A stretch of DNA of 64,000 nt from Bog-756 sp963769905 (GTDB taxonomy: Bacteria > Actinomycetota > Acidimicrobiia > Acidimicrobiales > RAAP-2): NCBI GenBank assembly GCA_963769905.1, contig CAVYNG010000002.1, positions 2,415,287 to 2,479,286 on the forward strand. The letters are read 5' to 3'. The translations under genes and the position numbers were made by a program. The notes under the pieces were generated by a model that ran no database searches, was not told the origin of the DNA, and saw nothing but the letters and a program-made list of their open reading frames with translations. How positions within the stretch are numbered: the stretch's first letter is position 1; each line of letters opens with the position of its first letter. Positions 17,063-25,605 of this stretch are shown piece by piece.

Positions 17063-17844
17063 TGGCGACCAAGAACCAAGGCCGACCGCCGACCTCGCCT
17101 ATCTGTGCCGGGCCCTCAAGGCCCCGTCGTTGGCCCGGGCCGTCGAACGCCTGGCCGAGCGGGCCCGGACAGAGAACTGGACCCACGAGGAGTTCTTGGC
17201 CGCCTGCCTCGAGCGCGAGGTGGCGGCCCGCCAGTCCAACGGCGGGGAGATCCGCATCCGGGCCGCCCGCTTCCCAGCCAGGAAGACCCTGGAGGAGTTC
17301 GACTTCGACCACCAGCGCAGCCTGAAGCGGGACGTGATCGCCCACCTCGGCGCCCTCGACTTCGTCGACGGCCAAGGAGAACGTCGTCTTCCTTGGGACC
17401 GCCGGGCACCGGCAAGACCCACCTGGCCATCGGGCTCTCCATCCGGGCCTGCCAGGCCGGACACCGGGTGCTGTTCGCCACCGCGGCCGAGTGGGTCGAC
17501 CGCCTGGCCGAGGCCCACAACGCCGGGCAGGCTGCAGGACGAGCTCACCCGGCTCGGCCGCTATCCGCTGATCGTCATCGACGAGGTCGGCTACATCCCC
17601 TTCGACGCCCGAGGCGGCCAACCTGTTCTTCCAGCTGGTCTCGTCCCGCTACGAGCGGGCCAGCGTCATCGTGACCTCGAACAAGCCCTTCGGCCGATGG
17701 GGCGAGGTGTTCGGGGACGCCGTGGTCGCCGCCGCCATGATCGACCGCCTGGTCCACCACGCCGAAGTCGTCTCCATGAAGGGCGACAGCTACCGACTGA
17801 AGGACCGAGACCTCGGGAGGGTGCCTACTGACGACGCTGCGTGA
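17062..17844 (+). CDS. istB: IstB-type ATPase helper of the IS21 element (frameshifted)
   Basis: AAA+ ATPase related to DnaA/DnaC that selects the target and stimulates IstA. From the ATG at 17062 the protein is followed through four pieces: LAYLCRALKAPSLARAVERL; then VVFLGPPGTGKTHLAIGLS with Walker A; then PLIVIDEVGYIPFDARG with Walker B; and finally RYERASVIVTSNKPFGRWGE with the sensor I region. It ends VPTDDAA with TGA at 17842-17844. About 260 aa in total, normal for IstB. Frame changes near 17380, 17530 and 17615 interrupt it. Confidence 0.8.
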
Positions 17845-17913
17845 CGGTGGCCCCGGCAGGGGGGTCAATTTTCAACCGGTGGCAGGGGGTGAAATTTTCA
17901 GCCGGTGTTGACA

Positions 17914-18075
17914 CCAATCTTGCTGAAATCGGGTCAAGAAGAAGTTGCGCAGCACCCCGTATCGAACGGTCACATCTGAATACTTGCCTACGAGTGGAGA
18001 GAATGTCCCCGCCGCCGAAAGGGGGGCTGTCATCGACCGTGGACCAGCTGACGGATAGGGTTTCGGCACCCGCAC
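17914..18075 (-). pseudogene. 5' portion of the gene split by the IS21-type element
   Basis: On the minus strand the sequence approaching the element reads FSPLVGKYSDVTVRYGVLRN then FFLTRFQQDW. It runs into GATTGG, the complement of the duplicated target, and the remaining C-terminal part resumes at 15713. A possible start is the ATG whose codon ends at 18075 (MRVPKPYPSAGPRS), but coding character begins only nearer FSPLVG. No family recognised. Confidence 0.45.
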
Positions 18076-18105
18076 GGAGGGTCCCCGGACGATTCGGAGG
18101 CGAGC

Positions 18106-18411
18106 GTGGCATCACGCGACGAACAGCTCTGGGACCAGGTGAACGAAGTCCTGCGGGACCGACCTGGATGGAGCGTCCAGGAGTCGCCGACTCCCGGTAT
18201 CGGACCGTACTGGGCGCTCACCTCCCACGGCAAAGTGGACTTCTCGGTCTTTGTCGACGGGGCCGCGGCGCACCTTTACGAGGAGGAGACCGACCGCGAG
18301 GTGCAGTTTGGGACCGCTGAAGAGCTGGGAGCCTGGCTCGACGGAAACCGACCCGCTTCGCTTCCGGGCGCGACCCCGGAGCCGCGTCACCACTATTTGG
18401 AGTGGAACTGA
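18106..18411 (+). CDS. Small conserved hypothetical protein
   Basis: 101 aa, soluble, acidic, with no signal peptide. The start GTG at 18106 follows GGAGGCGAGC. The sequence (WSVQESPTPGIGPYWALTSH, then VDFSVFVDGAAAHLYEEETD and a helix AEELGAWLDGNRP) suggests a small beta-sheet plus helix fold. No known function. It starts about 190 bp beyond the IS21 right end and reads away from it. Confidence 0.6.
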   Translation: MASRDEQLWDQVNEVLRDRPGWSVQESPTPGIGPYWALTSHGKVDFSVFVDGAAAHLYEEETDREVQFGTAEELGAWLDGNRPASLPGATPEPRHHYLEWN

Positions 18412-18635
18412 TCGCACGTCGTTCCGAGCAAGCGGGTCCCTCAACGCCGGCAGCGGGGCGGTTCTCGACCGTAGCGAAACCGCAGGCCGGTGATACCTCG
18501 ATCCAACGCCCTCTTCCGCCTCAGACGGGGCCATCTCACCTTGGATCTGGTCGGTCACATCTAGAGTCGTCACGAAAGGGACTGGCTGTGATCCGCTCAA
18601 TGGCTCCGAGAGGGCGCCGGCATGGGGAGAGAACG

Positions 18636-19955
18636 ATGAGATCGATCGTTGGCCGCAGGGTGTCGACGCGGTGGCTCCGACTAGTCGCCGCTGCACTCGC
18701 CTCGGTGATGGTCGCAGCGAGCTCGACCTCTTGCACCTCGACTGCGACGACAACCGCAGCCGATTCCTCCTTGACCAAGTCGACGATTCCTCAGTCGGCC
18801 TTCCGGGATTACACGGGCATTACCCCGACCACCGTGACCGAAGGCAACGTGTCTACCTTGACCGCCGGTCTCTTCGAGGGGGCTGTGGTCGGCACTAAGG
18901 CTTACGCGGCATATGTCAACGCGCAAGGTGGCATCCGCGGCCGGCGGATCGTCGTTGACAGCTATGACGACACCTATGAAGGCGCGGCCAACAAGCAGTA
19001 CACACAGGAGGCGGTGGAGAAGGATTTTGCCACGGTCGGGGGCTTCTCGCTGCAGGACAACTTCGGGGGCACAGTCCTCGCCGCCAACCCGCAGGTCCCG
19101 AATGTGGCCGTGTCCCTCGACCCGGCGGCCGTCTTCCTTCCGAACAGCTTCAGTCCTGCCCCGGCTGTGCACGGATGGCCACTCGGGCCCCTGACCTACT
19201 TCAAGAACAAGTTCCCGGACGCGGTGACCCATACCGGATCACTCGTTGCCGACCAACCGTCCGCGATCGGCGAGTGGAACGACCAACGCACCGCCATGGA
19301 ACACGTCGGGTACCACATCGTCTATGACCAGCAGTTCGACCTTTCCCAGACCGACTTCGACCAGAACGTCATCGCGATGCGCAACGCTGGGGTGAAGATC
19401 CTCTTCATCGAGCAAATGCCGCAGAACTATGCGGCCGCGGTGATCAAAGCCATGAACCTGCAGGACTTCCACCCTCTGCTCGTGCTGGGCGACCCGACCT
19501 ACAGCGAGGAGCTGGTGCCCAACGCCGGCGGAGCCGCCGCAATCGATGGGGCATATCTCGAACAGTTTTTCGCGCTGTACCTGGGTGAGGACGCCGACTC
19601 GATCCCTGCGGTAAAAACCTTCCTCACTTGGGTGCAGAACGTCTCGCCTGGATTCAGGCCCGATCTCTTTACACTCTTCGGATGGCTGTCCGGCGAGCTA
19701 TTCGCCGAGGCCCTCAGTTCGGCCGGTCCTCATCCCAGCAGGGGCTCGGTTCTTCAAGCGCTACGAGGGATCAGCTCGTTCACCGGTGGGAACCTCATAG
19801 GGAGGACAAACCCTGCCGCGAAAACGGGGGCGAGCGGCTGTTATATCATCGCTCGGGTCGTTGACGGCAAGTTCCTGCGCCTCGACGACCCACCATTGGA
19901 CGGTCCTACTCACGGGTACCGCTGCGATCAGCCCTTCTATTACCTTCCGTCCTAA
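18636..19955 (+). CDS. Extracellular solute-binding protein, branched-chain amino acid (Peripla_BP_6) type
   Basis: 439 aa. The first 45 residues form a signal region (basic start, then LVAAALASVMVAASS, then STSCTST). The Cys could be lipidated, although the residues before it fit the lipobox poorly. The mature part has the type I periplasmic-binding fold of Leu/Ile/Val receptors: LTAGLFEGAVVGTKAYAAYV, NAQGGIRGRRIVVDSYDD, MRNAGVKILFIEQMPQNYAA and PDLFTLFGWLSGELFAEAL. It should bind an amino acid, amide or other small ligand for an ABC importer, but no permease or ATPase genes are adjacent, so it is an orphan receptor here. The ATG is placed by GGGGAG upstream; the frame is open further 5' without coding character. 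Confidence 0.82.
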   Translation: MRSIVGRRVSTRWLRLVAAALASVMVAASSTSCTSTATTTAADSSLTKSTIPQSAFRDYTGITPTTVTEGNVSTLTAGLFEGAVVGTKAYAAYVNAQGGIRGRRIVVDSYDDTYEGAANKQYTQEAVEKDFATVGGFSLQDNFGGTVLAANPQVPNVAVSLDPAAVFLPNSFSPAPAVHGWPLGPLTYFKNKFPDAVTHTGSLVADQPSAIGEWNDQRTAMEHVGYHIVYDQQFDLSQTDFDQNVIAMRNAGVKILFIEQMPQNYAAAVIKAMNLQDFHPLLVLGDPTYSEELVPNAGGAAAIDGAYLEQFFALYLGEDADSIPAVKTFLTWVQNVSPGFRPDLFTLFGWLSGELFAEALSSAGPHPSRGSVLQALRGISSFTGGNLIGRTNPAAKTGASGCYIIARVVDGKFLRLDDPPLDGPTHGYRCDQPFYYLPS

Positions 19956-20004
19956 TCCCCTTCTCCAGACGCCGTCCTGACCCACCTCGACTCTCCGGAC
20001 GCTT

Positions 20005-20392
20005 GCTCTGGCGATCGAAACCGATTATCAGGCAAATGACGACGACGCTCGGCTGCTCGCGTCGATCCAAGCAGACCGGGACGCACTGGAAGAGGTCGCT
20101 CGACTCTATGGACAGAGAACGATCACTCGGTCCGAATGGCTCCTTGTTCGAGATGGAATCGAGCGGCGGATACGTCGATCGCGGTGACGACTAGAAGAGT
20201 CCGGCGCCGCATCGGGACCTTGCTCGTCTGATCGGGAGAAGTTCTCGACTCAGGAAACAGTGGGACGGTCTTGACGTTGGCCGTCAGGACGCGATCGTGC
20301 GGGCTCTTGTAGATCACGTAGTCGTGTCGAGAGGACGGCCGGGTATCCGCCAACTCGATCCGCCGCGCCTAGAGATCACTTGGCGCATCTAG
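20005..20392 (+). pseudogene. Serine site-specific recombinase, C-terminal remnant
   Basis: The first piece reads LAIETDYQANDDDARLLASI, DRDALEEVARLYGQRTITRS and EWLLVRDGIERRIRRSR to a stop at 20187. A frame change is followed by RKQWDGLDVGRQDAIVRALV and DHVVVSRGRPGIRQLDPPRL, ending at TAG 20390-20392. These match the C-terminal helix-rich region of large serine recombinases from actinobacterial phages and mobile elements. The catalytic N-terminal resolvase domain and the zinc ribbon are gone, so the fragment is inactive. It marks a past integration or deletion event. Confidence 0.65.
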
Positions 20393-20614
20393 GCGATCGT
20401 GAAATCGCCGCGATGCCGCACAGGGCCAATCGGGACCGCTCACAAGATTCGAGAAGGATCAGCTGGATTGGGTCAACGTGCCATGCGACGGGTAAAGACC
20501 GGATCCCGTTCAACTCTCGACTGCGTGTGTCCCAGACAGCACGAGTGGGGCACCCTGGACCCACTCGCGAACGACCCCCGGCCAAACCGGCTGCCATCGC
20601 CGGTCGAAGGTGAC

Positions 20615-20735
20615 TCAGGTGATCGTCAAAGGAATGGTGGCCCGGGCCGTAGTCTTGGTCTTGACCTTCTTCTTACCGTTGAGGGTGATCACCGTCTCGG
20701 TCACCTGAACTGTCACTGAACTCGGACCCGCTCGC
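20615..20735 (-). pseudogene. C-terminal fragment of a surface/secreted beta-rich protein
   Basis: The minus strand reads SVTVQVTETVITLNGKKKVK followed by TKTTARATIPLTIT and TGA at 20615. The alternating Thr/Val beta-strand pattern with Lys-rich turns is typical of the end of a secreted Ig-like repeat protein. No start or upstream domain is present. Weakly supported. Confidence 0.3.
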
Positions 20736-20886
20736 CGTGGGTGAACATCCCGAGGAAGTGTCCTCGGATGGCACCCACGTCTGGGTGCCAGTGCGGAGCG
20801 GGGAAGGTGTCGGTGTATAGGGGAATCCGCAGAAGTGCTATTCGCTCACTCTTAGTGGGATCAGTGCTGGTCGGCAGCACATCGCG

Positions 20887-21560
20887 GTGATCGAGGTGAG
20901 CCGGCCCAACCGGGAGGAGCGGCGCCGCAGTGGCAAGTCCGATCCCCTCGACGCCATCGAGGCGGCCCGAGTGGCCCGCACCGCCGCGCTCGTCCAGATG
21001 CGCCAACTCATCGTCACCGCCCCCGACCAACTTCGGAGCCGTCTGCGGGGCCTGACCGTGCACACACTCGCCACCGAGGCAGCTCGCCTGCACCCGGCAC
21101 GTCACGGCGATCCGGTAGTGACCGCGACCAAGGCCTCGCTGTGCGCGCTCGCCCGTCGGGTCCGAGGACTCGACGACGAACTTGCCGAGCTCGACGCTCG
21201 AATCGGAGCGCTCCTCTGGCGCTTCGGCGTCGGTCCGGACACCGCAGCTGTATCGGTGGTCTGTGATGGGGACAGCTCCGAACGTCTGCACTCGGAGCCC
21301 GCCTGGGCGCATCTGTGCGGGGTGGCCCCCGCCCCGGCCGGCTCCGGGAAGACATCTGGACGGGTCCGAGTCGATCACGCCGGTGACCGCCAGGCCAACG
21401 CCGCGCTCTGGCGCATCGGGATGGTGCGCATGCCCACCATCCCGAGACCAGCGCCTACTTCGGCCGCAAGGTGCAAGAAGGGCGCCCCAAGCACGAGAGC
21501 ATCCGTCTCTTGAAGCGCTACGTCGCCCGCGAGGTCTACCGCTACTCGCCTCGCGGCTGA
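20887..21560 (+). pseudogene. IS110-family transposase, 5'-truncated and frameshifted
   Basis: The plus-strand frame opens in mid-protein with EVSRPNREERRRSGKSDPLD, the conserved GK-D-x-D-A motif of IS110 transposases. It continues through a coiled linker to the C-terminal Tnp_IS116 domain (FGVGPDTAAVSVVCDGDS, then AWAHLCGVAPAPAGSGKTSG and GDRQANAALWRIGMVRM). After a shift near 21440 it ends HETSAYFGRKVQEGRPKHES then IRLLKRYVAREVYRYSPRG and TGA at 21560. The first about 80-100 residues with the initial catalytic acids are missing, so it is a dead copy. Its sequence differs clearly from the minus-strand remnant at 14.1-14.5 kb. Confidence 0.78.
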
Positions 21561-21873
21561 ATACCGCGGCCGTGGGCCTGGCTCATCCCCTATCTGTCGC
21601 CCGTCCGACGGGCTGACTTCCCGGCGACTCGTCGACCCACGGCCCGGAACCCATTGCAACCCGTGGCCTCATAGGAGCTTGTCCTCGAGATCGAGTGAAT
21701 CATCATTGATCTGCCCGCTTGGTTGCACTCTGATGAAATTGGCCTGGACAAGTGATAGGAGCGTCGCCGGGAGGAGGGCGATCGCTGGGAGTCCTGCTGC
21801 CGTCTCTGAGTCACTGACCGGACTCCGGAATGATCGTCCCCTCCCTGCTAGGGGAGCCCTGCCCACTGTCCTC
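21561..21873. other. Region with no confirmed gene; possible minus-strand coding remnant
   Basis: About 310 bp. The minus strand between about 21790 and 21673 reads AIALLPATLLSLVQANFIRV then QPSGQINDDSLDLEDKLL and a stop. This looks like the end of a real protein but has no recognisable start or family. Confidence 0.35.
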
Positions 21874-22356
21874 CTACGCAGCGCCTGTCGTGCTCTCGGA
21901 CCACTCCCTTTGCACCAGTGACAACGACGGGCTCCCCGTGTTCGTGCTGGTCCGGGCGATGCCCGACCCGCCGACCGAGTAGAGGGAACTGACGAGTCCC
22001 TCGAGGTGACCGGCCGCGCAACGCCCATAGCGGTCTGTCCCGACCGGCCATGCAGCGCTTAGCGGACGGATGGCGGCCTCGCACGCGGTTGAGGACCACT
22101 CGACCAGCTCGACCTGTACCCGAACCGGCCGGCAGCCGAACCAGAGAACGCTGCGCACGACGCGCAGGACTTGAGTATCGGGATCGGACTGAAGGCCGTC
22201 TGCGGAGAGCCAGAGGCCCTCCGCGAACCGCACGAACCGCCGTGCGACACCGACGGGGGGAAGCCCGCTGTACAGGGCATCGAAGACGAGACCTGCCCTC
22301 GTCGGGTCAAGGTGAAGGAGCTGGGAGACGTATGCACCGTTCGGTCGGGAAGCCAT
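21874..22356 (-). CDS. Hypothetical protein, about 160 aa
   Basis: Starts at an ATG preceded by GAGAGGAGTGTCGG, a good ribosome-binding site. The protein (MASRPNGAYVSQLLHLDPTR, then RFAEGLWLSADGLQSDPDTQ, then VQVELVEWSSTACEAAIRPL) has the composition of a soluble alpha/beta protein and the codon pattern of its neighbours. The last 25 residues are Ser/Thr-rich and may reflect a missed stop. I do not recognise a family. The region upstream carries one copy of a 68-bp repeat whose other copy lies upstream of the next minus-strand gene, suggesting shared control. Confidence 0.55.
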   Translation of the reverse strand: MASRPNGAYVSQLLHLDPTRAGLVFDALYSGLPPVGVARRFVRFAEGLWLSADGLQSDPDTQVLRVVRSVLWFGCRPVRVQVELVEWSSTACEAAIRPLSAAWPVGTDRYGRCAAGHLEGLVSSLYSVGGSGIARTSTNTGSPSLSLVQREWSESTTGAA

Positions 22357-22470
22357 CCGACACTCCTCTCACGGGGCATCCGCTCTGTGTCTGCCCAGTT
22401 CGACCACGGATCGCCGATGTTCTGTGATCCACCCGTAAGCCGCCGTGCACCGCGTGCCACGGACTACGTG

Positions 22471-22538
22471 CATCATGAACCACGGACGGGAACGGAGGGT
22501 TGCGGGACCGTGAACGCTCGATGAACCCACTGCCAAGG
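22471..22538. repeat. 68-bp direct repeat, copy A
   Basis: Matches copy B (23809-23876) at 61 of 68 positions with no gap; the last 28 bp, from TGAACGCTCGATGAACCCAC onward, are identical. Both copies lie 5' of minus-strand genes. Copy A ends 115 bp before the start at 22356. Confidence 0.9.
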
Positions 22539-22598
22539 ACCTCAGCACTGTCCGAGTGTTCGGCACGAGTACCTCAGGCTGCCGGGTAGGACGCTGTC

Positions 22599-23483
22599 TC
22601 AGGCGAGCTGCAACGACTGCCGATCGTCGTCGAACAGGAATGGCTCTGCGACGGCTGTCACATCGATACTTTGGAGGTCGACAAACCCGCTGATCACAGC
22701 AGCGAAGGCAGCGTCCGCGGCATCCCGACCGGTGGCAATGCGCACGAGGGACGCCCTTGGAGCAAGTCCGGTGGGATCGTGGACGTTCCATCGTCCATTT
22801 TCGAATGCTTCAAATACGGCATGGAAGTCCATTGGATCAAGGCCCGGCGCGTAGACGGCAGCAAATCGAGCAGGGATTCCGGTGGCTCGGCAGAGGGCAA
22901 TCCCGAGGTGAGCGAAGTCTCGGCAAGTTCCCTCTCCGGTGAGGAGTGTGTCCTCCGCGGAGTCATGCACCGTGCCCGAACCAGGGACGTACTCGATTCG
23001 TTGCCGTATCCAGTCAGCGATACGGCAGATGCGCCTCCCCGTGTCCGAACCGGTTCCGAACTCGGCCACCGCGAAGCCGACGAGGTGCTCGCTCGGGCAA
23101 TACCGACTCGGACGGAGATACACCTGGCGTTCGTAGGCCTGCCGATCCTCGATGCCGGCCGCAGAGAAGCGATGGGCAGGCTCTCGGGCCCCAGTGGCGC
23201 TTGAACGGATTCGGGCCCGGTAGGCGACCGTAAGGCGACCCGGATCAGAGCGAATGATGTGCATAGTCGCTCCCTCGGGATCACGGACCTCTGCCATCGA
23301 GGACGGTGGCCCGCCATCGGTCAAGACCTCGAAGCGTCCTTCCTCAACATGGCCCGCCGAACTCGCGGCCACGACCTGCATGACCAACTCTGCTGGCGCT
23401 CGGATTAAAAAGGCCATATCGCAGGTGACGATGCGGGTCACATCAACCCGGTGCCCCACACCTGTTTGGTCGAAGTTCGTCAT
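22599..23483 (-). CDS. Transglutaminase-like cysteine peptidase
   Basis: 294 aa from the ATG at 23483. The C-terminal half has the transglutaminase triad: Cys187 in EGTCRDFAHLGIALCRATGI, His221 in MDFHAVFEAFENGRW and Asp236 in HDPTGLAPR. The N-terminal half is a beta-rich domain found before such cores in bacterial proteins encoded with ATP-grasp/alpha-E genes, where it is proposed to cut or form peptide bonds in a small-peptide tag pathway (Iyer, Aravind and colleagues). It is transcribed away from the ATP-grasp and alpha-E genes across about 550 bp. The frame is open to 23849, but no better start with a ribosome-binding site is seen. A 68-bp repeat copy lies upstream. Confidence 0.82.
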   Translation of the reverse strand: MTNFDQTGVGHRVDVTRIVTCDMAFLIRAPAELVMQVVAASSAGHVEEGRFEVLTDGGPPSSMAEVRDPEGATMHIIRSDPGRLTVAYRARIRSSATGAREPAHRFSAAGIEDRQAYERQVYLRPSRYCPSEHLVGFAVAEFGTGSDTGRRICRIADWIRQRIEYVPGSGTVHDSAEDTLLTGEGTCRDFAHLGIALCRATGIPARFAAVYAPGLDPMDFHAVFEAFENGRWNVHDPTGLAPRASLVRIATGRDAADAAFAAVISGFVDLQSIDVTAVAEPFLFDDDRQSLQLA

Positions 23484-23808
23484 GAGACAGCGCCCCACGG
23501 ATTGCCAACGGAACTGGCGAACGTCATCGAACCAGTTAGTGCTCGCAGCGTCCGCTGGTACCCATCCGATTTCTAGCCTCTCGCTTTCTCGTCTTCGGCC
23601 GGGATCGTGGCCATTCCGTGCCGATCCCCCGTCCGAAGGTCGCTCCGCCTTGCTGAGGTCCCATATCGCCGCCGGATCGGTGGGGCAACGACACAGCAGC
23701 ACAGGTTCAAAGAGCGGGGAAGCATCCGTCACGCCGGGGGGTGACGTGACAGAGCTTCTACCCACGGTCCGCGGCCCTCCTATGCCCACCGGGGAACCGG
23801 ACTGCCTC

Positions 23809-23876
23809 CATCGTGAACCACGGACGGAAACAGAGGATTGCGAGAGCATGAACGCTCGATGAACCCACTGCCAAGG
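23809..23876. repeat. 68-bp direct repeat, copy B
   Basis: Second copy of the repeat at 22471-22538. It sits in the gap between the divergent transglutaminase gene and the ATP-grasp gene. Flanks of the two copies are unrelated, so the conserved unit is just these 68 bp. Confidence 0.9.
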
Positions 23877-24030
23877 CGCACCTCAGACGCGGCTTAGCTC
23901 ACCAGCGTTTCAGTGATGACCCTTTGATTGGGTGGAGGGTCCAAACGGCGACCGGGCTTCATCGGTCTCCCTGTGGATTTAACAGAGCCGTCATCACGAG
24001 GACCCAGACGGTTCACCCGTCGTCGATACG

Positions 24031-25605
24031 GTGCGAATAGTGAACGAGTCAGTGCAATCTCAGTGCCGAGGCGGCGAGGAAGCGACGGCCCTGTGGTCCT
24101 ATCGTCCGAGCGCCGGCTACGACGAGCTGATCGGTACCGACGGTCGCCCACGGCCGGTGGCGGCCGGCCTCTCCGCGGCCGCCCTTCGTGTCGGACTCGA
24201 GGGTCTCGTTGACCGTCAACGCGCGGCCGACGAAGAGATCCGCCGGATCGGCGTGACCTACCAGATCGGCCACGACGCGTCCGCTTCCGACCGTCCCTGG
24301 CCCTTCGACGTGGTGCCCCGGATCATCGACGCGCACGAATGGCAGTCGATCCGTCACGGACTGGTACAGCGTCTCCGTGCGCTGAATCTGTTCATCGACG
24401 ACGTTTACCACGACCAGCGCGTGATTCGCGACGGCATCGTGCCCGCAGAGGTCGTCGTCGGCTCTCCGAACTTCCGGCCGCAATGTGTGGGCATCGACCC
24501 GCCCGGGCGCATCTGGGCGCATATCTGTGGCAGCGACCTCGTCCGGGGCGAGGACGGCACGTTCTACGTGCTCGAGGACAACCTGCGCGTGCCGTCAGGG
24601 GTGTCGTACCTGCTGGAGAACAGGATGGTGGCCAAGCGGGTCTTCCCCGAGCTCTTCCGGGCCTACAGCGTGGAGCCGGTGCATCCCTACATCGGGAAGC
24701 TCGCCGAGATGTTCGCCGGTCTGATGCCCGACGCGATCGGGTCGACGACAGTCATCCTTACACCCGGAGCGCACAACTCGGCCTACTTCGAGCACGCGTT
24801 CCTGGCCCAACAGCTGGGAGTCGAGCTCGTCGAGGGGAGCGACCTGGTGGTTGAAGACGACGTCGTCTTCATGCGGACCATCGGCGGACTCGAACGCGTC
24901 GACGTGGTCTACCGGCGGATCGACGACACCTTCCTCGATCCGGAGGTCTTCCGACCGGAGTCGATGATCGGAGTTCCGGGAATCCTGCGGGCCTGGCGGG
25001 CTGGCAACGTGGCCATCGTGAGTGCTCCCGGCGCGGGGATCGGCGACGACAAGGCCATCTACGCCTACGTGCCCGAATTCATCCGCTACTTCCTCGACGA
25101 GGAGCCGATCCTGCCCAACGTGGCGACCTGGCGATGCGGTGACGCGGACGAATGCCAGTACGTCCTTCAACACCTCGCAGCCCTAGTGGTCAAGCCGGCG
25201 ACCGAATCGGGCGGTTTCGGCGTGGTGATCGGGCCGAACGCGGGCCGGGAGGCTCTCGACCGGGTCGCTCGTCGCATCGAGCAGTTCGGACCCGCGTGGG
25301 TGGCTCAACCGGTCATCTCGCTCTCCACCATGCCGACTCTCGTCGACGGCTCGCTGGAACCCCGACATGTCGACCTCCGCCCGTTCGCCATCCTCGGTCC
25401 GACCGATTCGTACGTGGCGCCGGGAGGGTTGACCCGTGTGGCACTGGAGGCGGGTTCTCTGATCGTGAACTCGTCGCAGGGTGGAGGTAGCAAGGACACC
25501 TGGGTGGTGAACGCAACCCTGCCGCTCGAGCGCGCCACCGCGCCTCCTCCGGCAGGGTGGCGCGCGCACGAGGAGAGGCGCGATGTCGGTTCGTTCGTCC
25601 AATAG
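24031..25605 (+). CDS. Circularly permuted ATP-grasp protein (CP_ATPgrasp type 2)
   Basis: 524 aa, predicted to join a carboxylate to an amine using ATP, making a peptide or amide. Family landmarks are ALNLFIDDVYHDQRVIRDGI, QCVGIDPPGRIWAHICGSDL, FYVLEDNLRVPSGVSYLLEN and HLAALVVKPATESGGFGVVI, the last being the ATP-contacting segment with Lys and the Gly-rich loop. It ends overlapping the start of the alpha-E gene by 23 bp, so the two are translationally coupled. The GTG at 24031 lacks a clear ribosome-binding site; GTG codons at 24040 and 24052 are alternatives. The substrate is unknown. Confidence 0.88.
   Translation: MRIVNESVQSQCRGGEEATALWSYRPSAGYDELIGTDGRPRPVAAGLSAAALRVGLEGLVDRQRAADEEIRRIGVTYQIGHDASASDRPWPFDVVPRIIDAHEWQSIRHGLVQRLRALNLFIDDVYHDQRVIRDGIVPAEVVVGSPNFRPQCVGIDPPGRIWAHICGSDLVRGEDGTFYVLEDNLRVPSGVSYLLENRMVAKRVFPELFRAYSVEPVHPYIGKLAEMFAGLMPDAIGSTTVILTPGAHNSAYFEHAFLAQQLGVELVEGSDLVVEDDVVFMRTIGGLERVDVVYRRIDDTFLDPEVFRPESMIGVPGILRAWRAGNVAIVSAPGAGIGDDKAIYAYVPEFIRYFLDEEPILPNVATWRCGDADECQYVLQHLAALVVKPATESGGFGVVIGPNAGREALDRVARRIEQFGPAWVAQPVISLSTMPTLVDGSLEPRHVDLRPFAILGPTDSYVAPGGLTRVALEAGSLIVNSSQGGGSKDTWVVNATLPLERATAPPPAGWRAHEERRDVGSFVQ

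Larger units (their letters stand above)
15714..17913 (+). mobile_element. IS21-family insertion sequence, 2.2 kb, with 6-bp target duplication
   Basis: The ends are inverted: the left end begins TGTCGGCACCGGCTGAA (15714-15730) and the right end read backwards begins TGTCAACACCGGCTGAA (17913-17897). A second inverted pair lies inside each end, around GAAAATTGACCCCCC (left, 15753-15767; right, 17859-17873). Direct copies of CCAATC flank the element (15708-15713 and 17914-17919), a 6-bp target duplication within the 4-8 bp known for IS21. Inside are istA and istB in the usual order, with overlapping stop and start (TGATG at 17060-17064). Intact ends and duplication imply a recent insertion, although both genes show several frame changes. 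Confidence 0.9.

Noticed and set aside
18680..18740. Clear lipoprotein signal in the solute-binding protein
   Set aside because: The Cys follows SSTS rather than a proper lipobox, so lipidation is mentioned only as a possibility.
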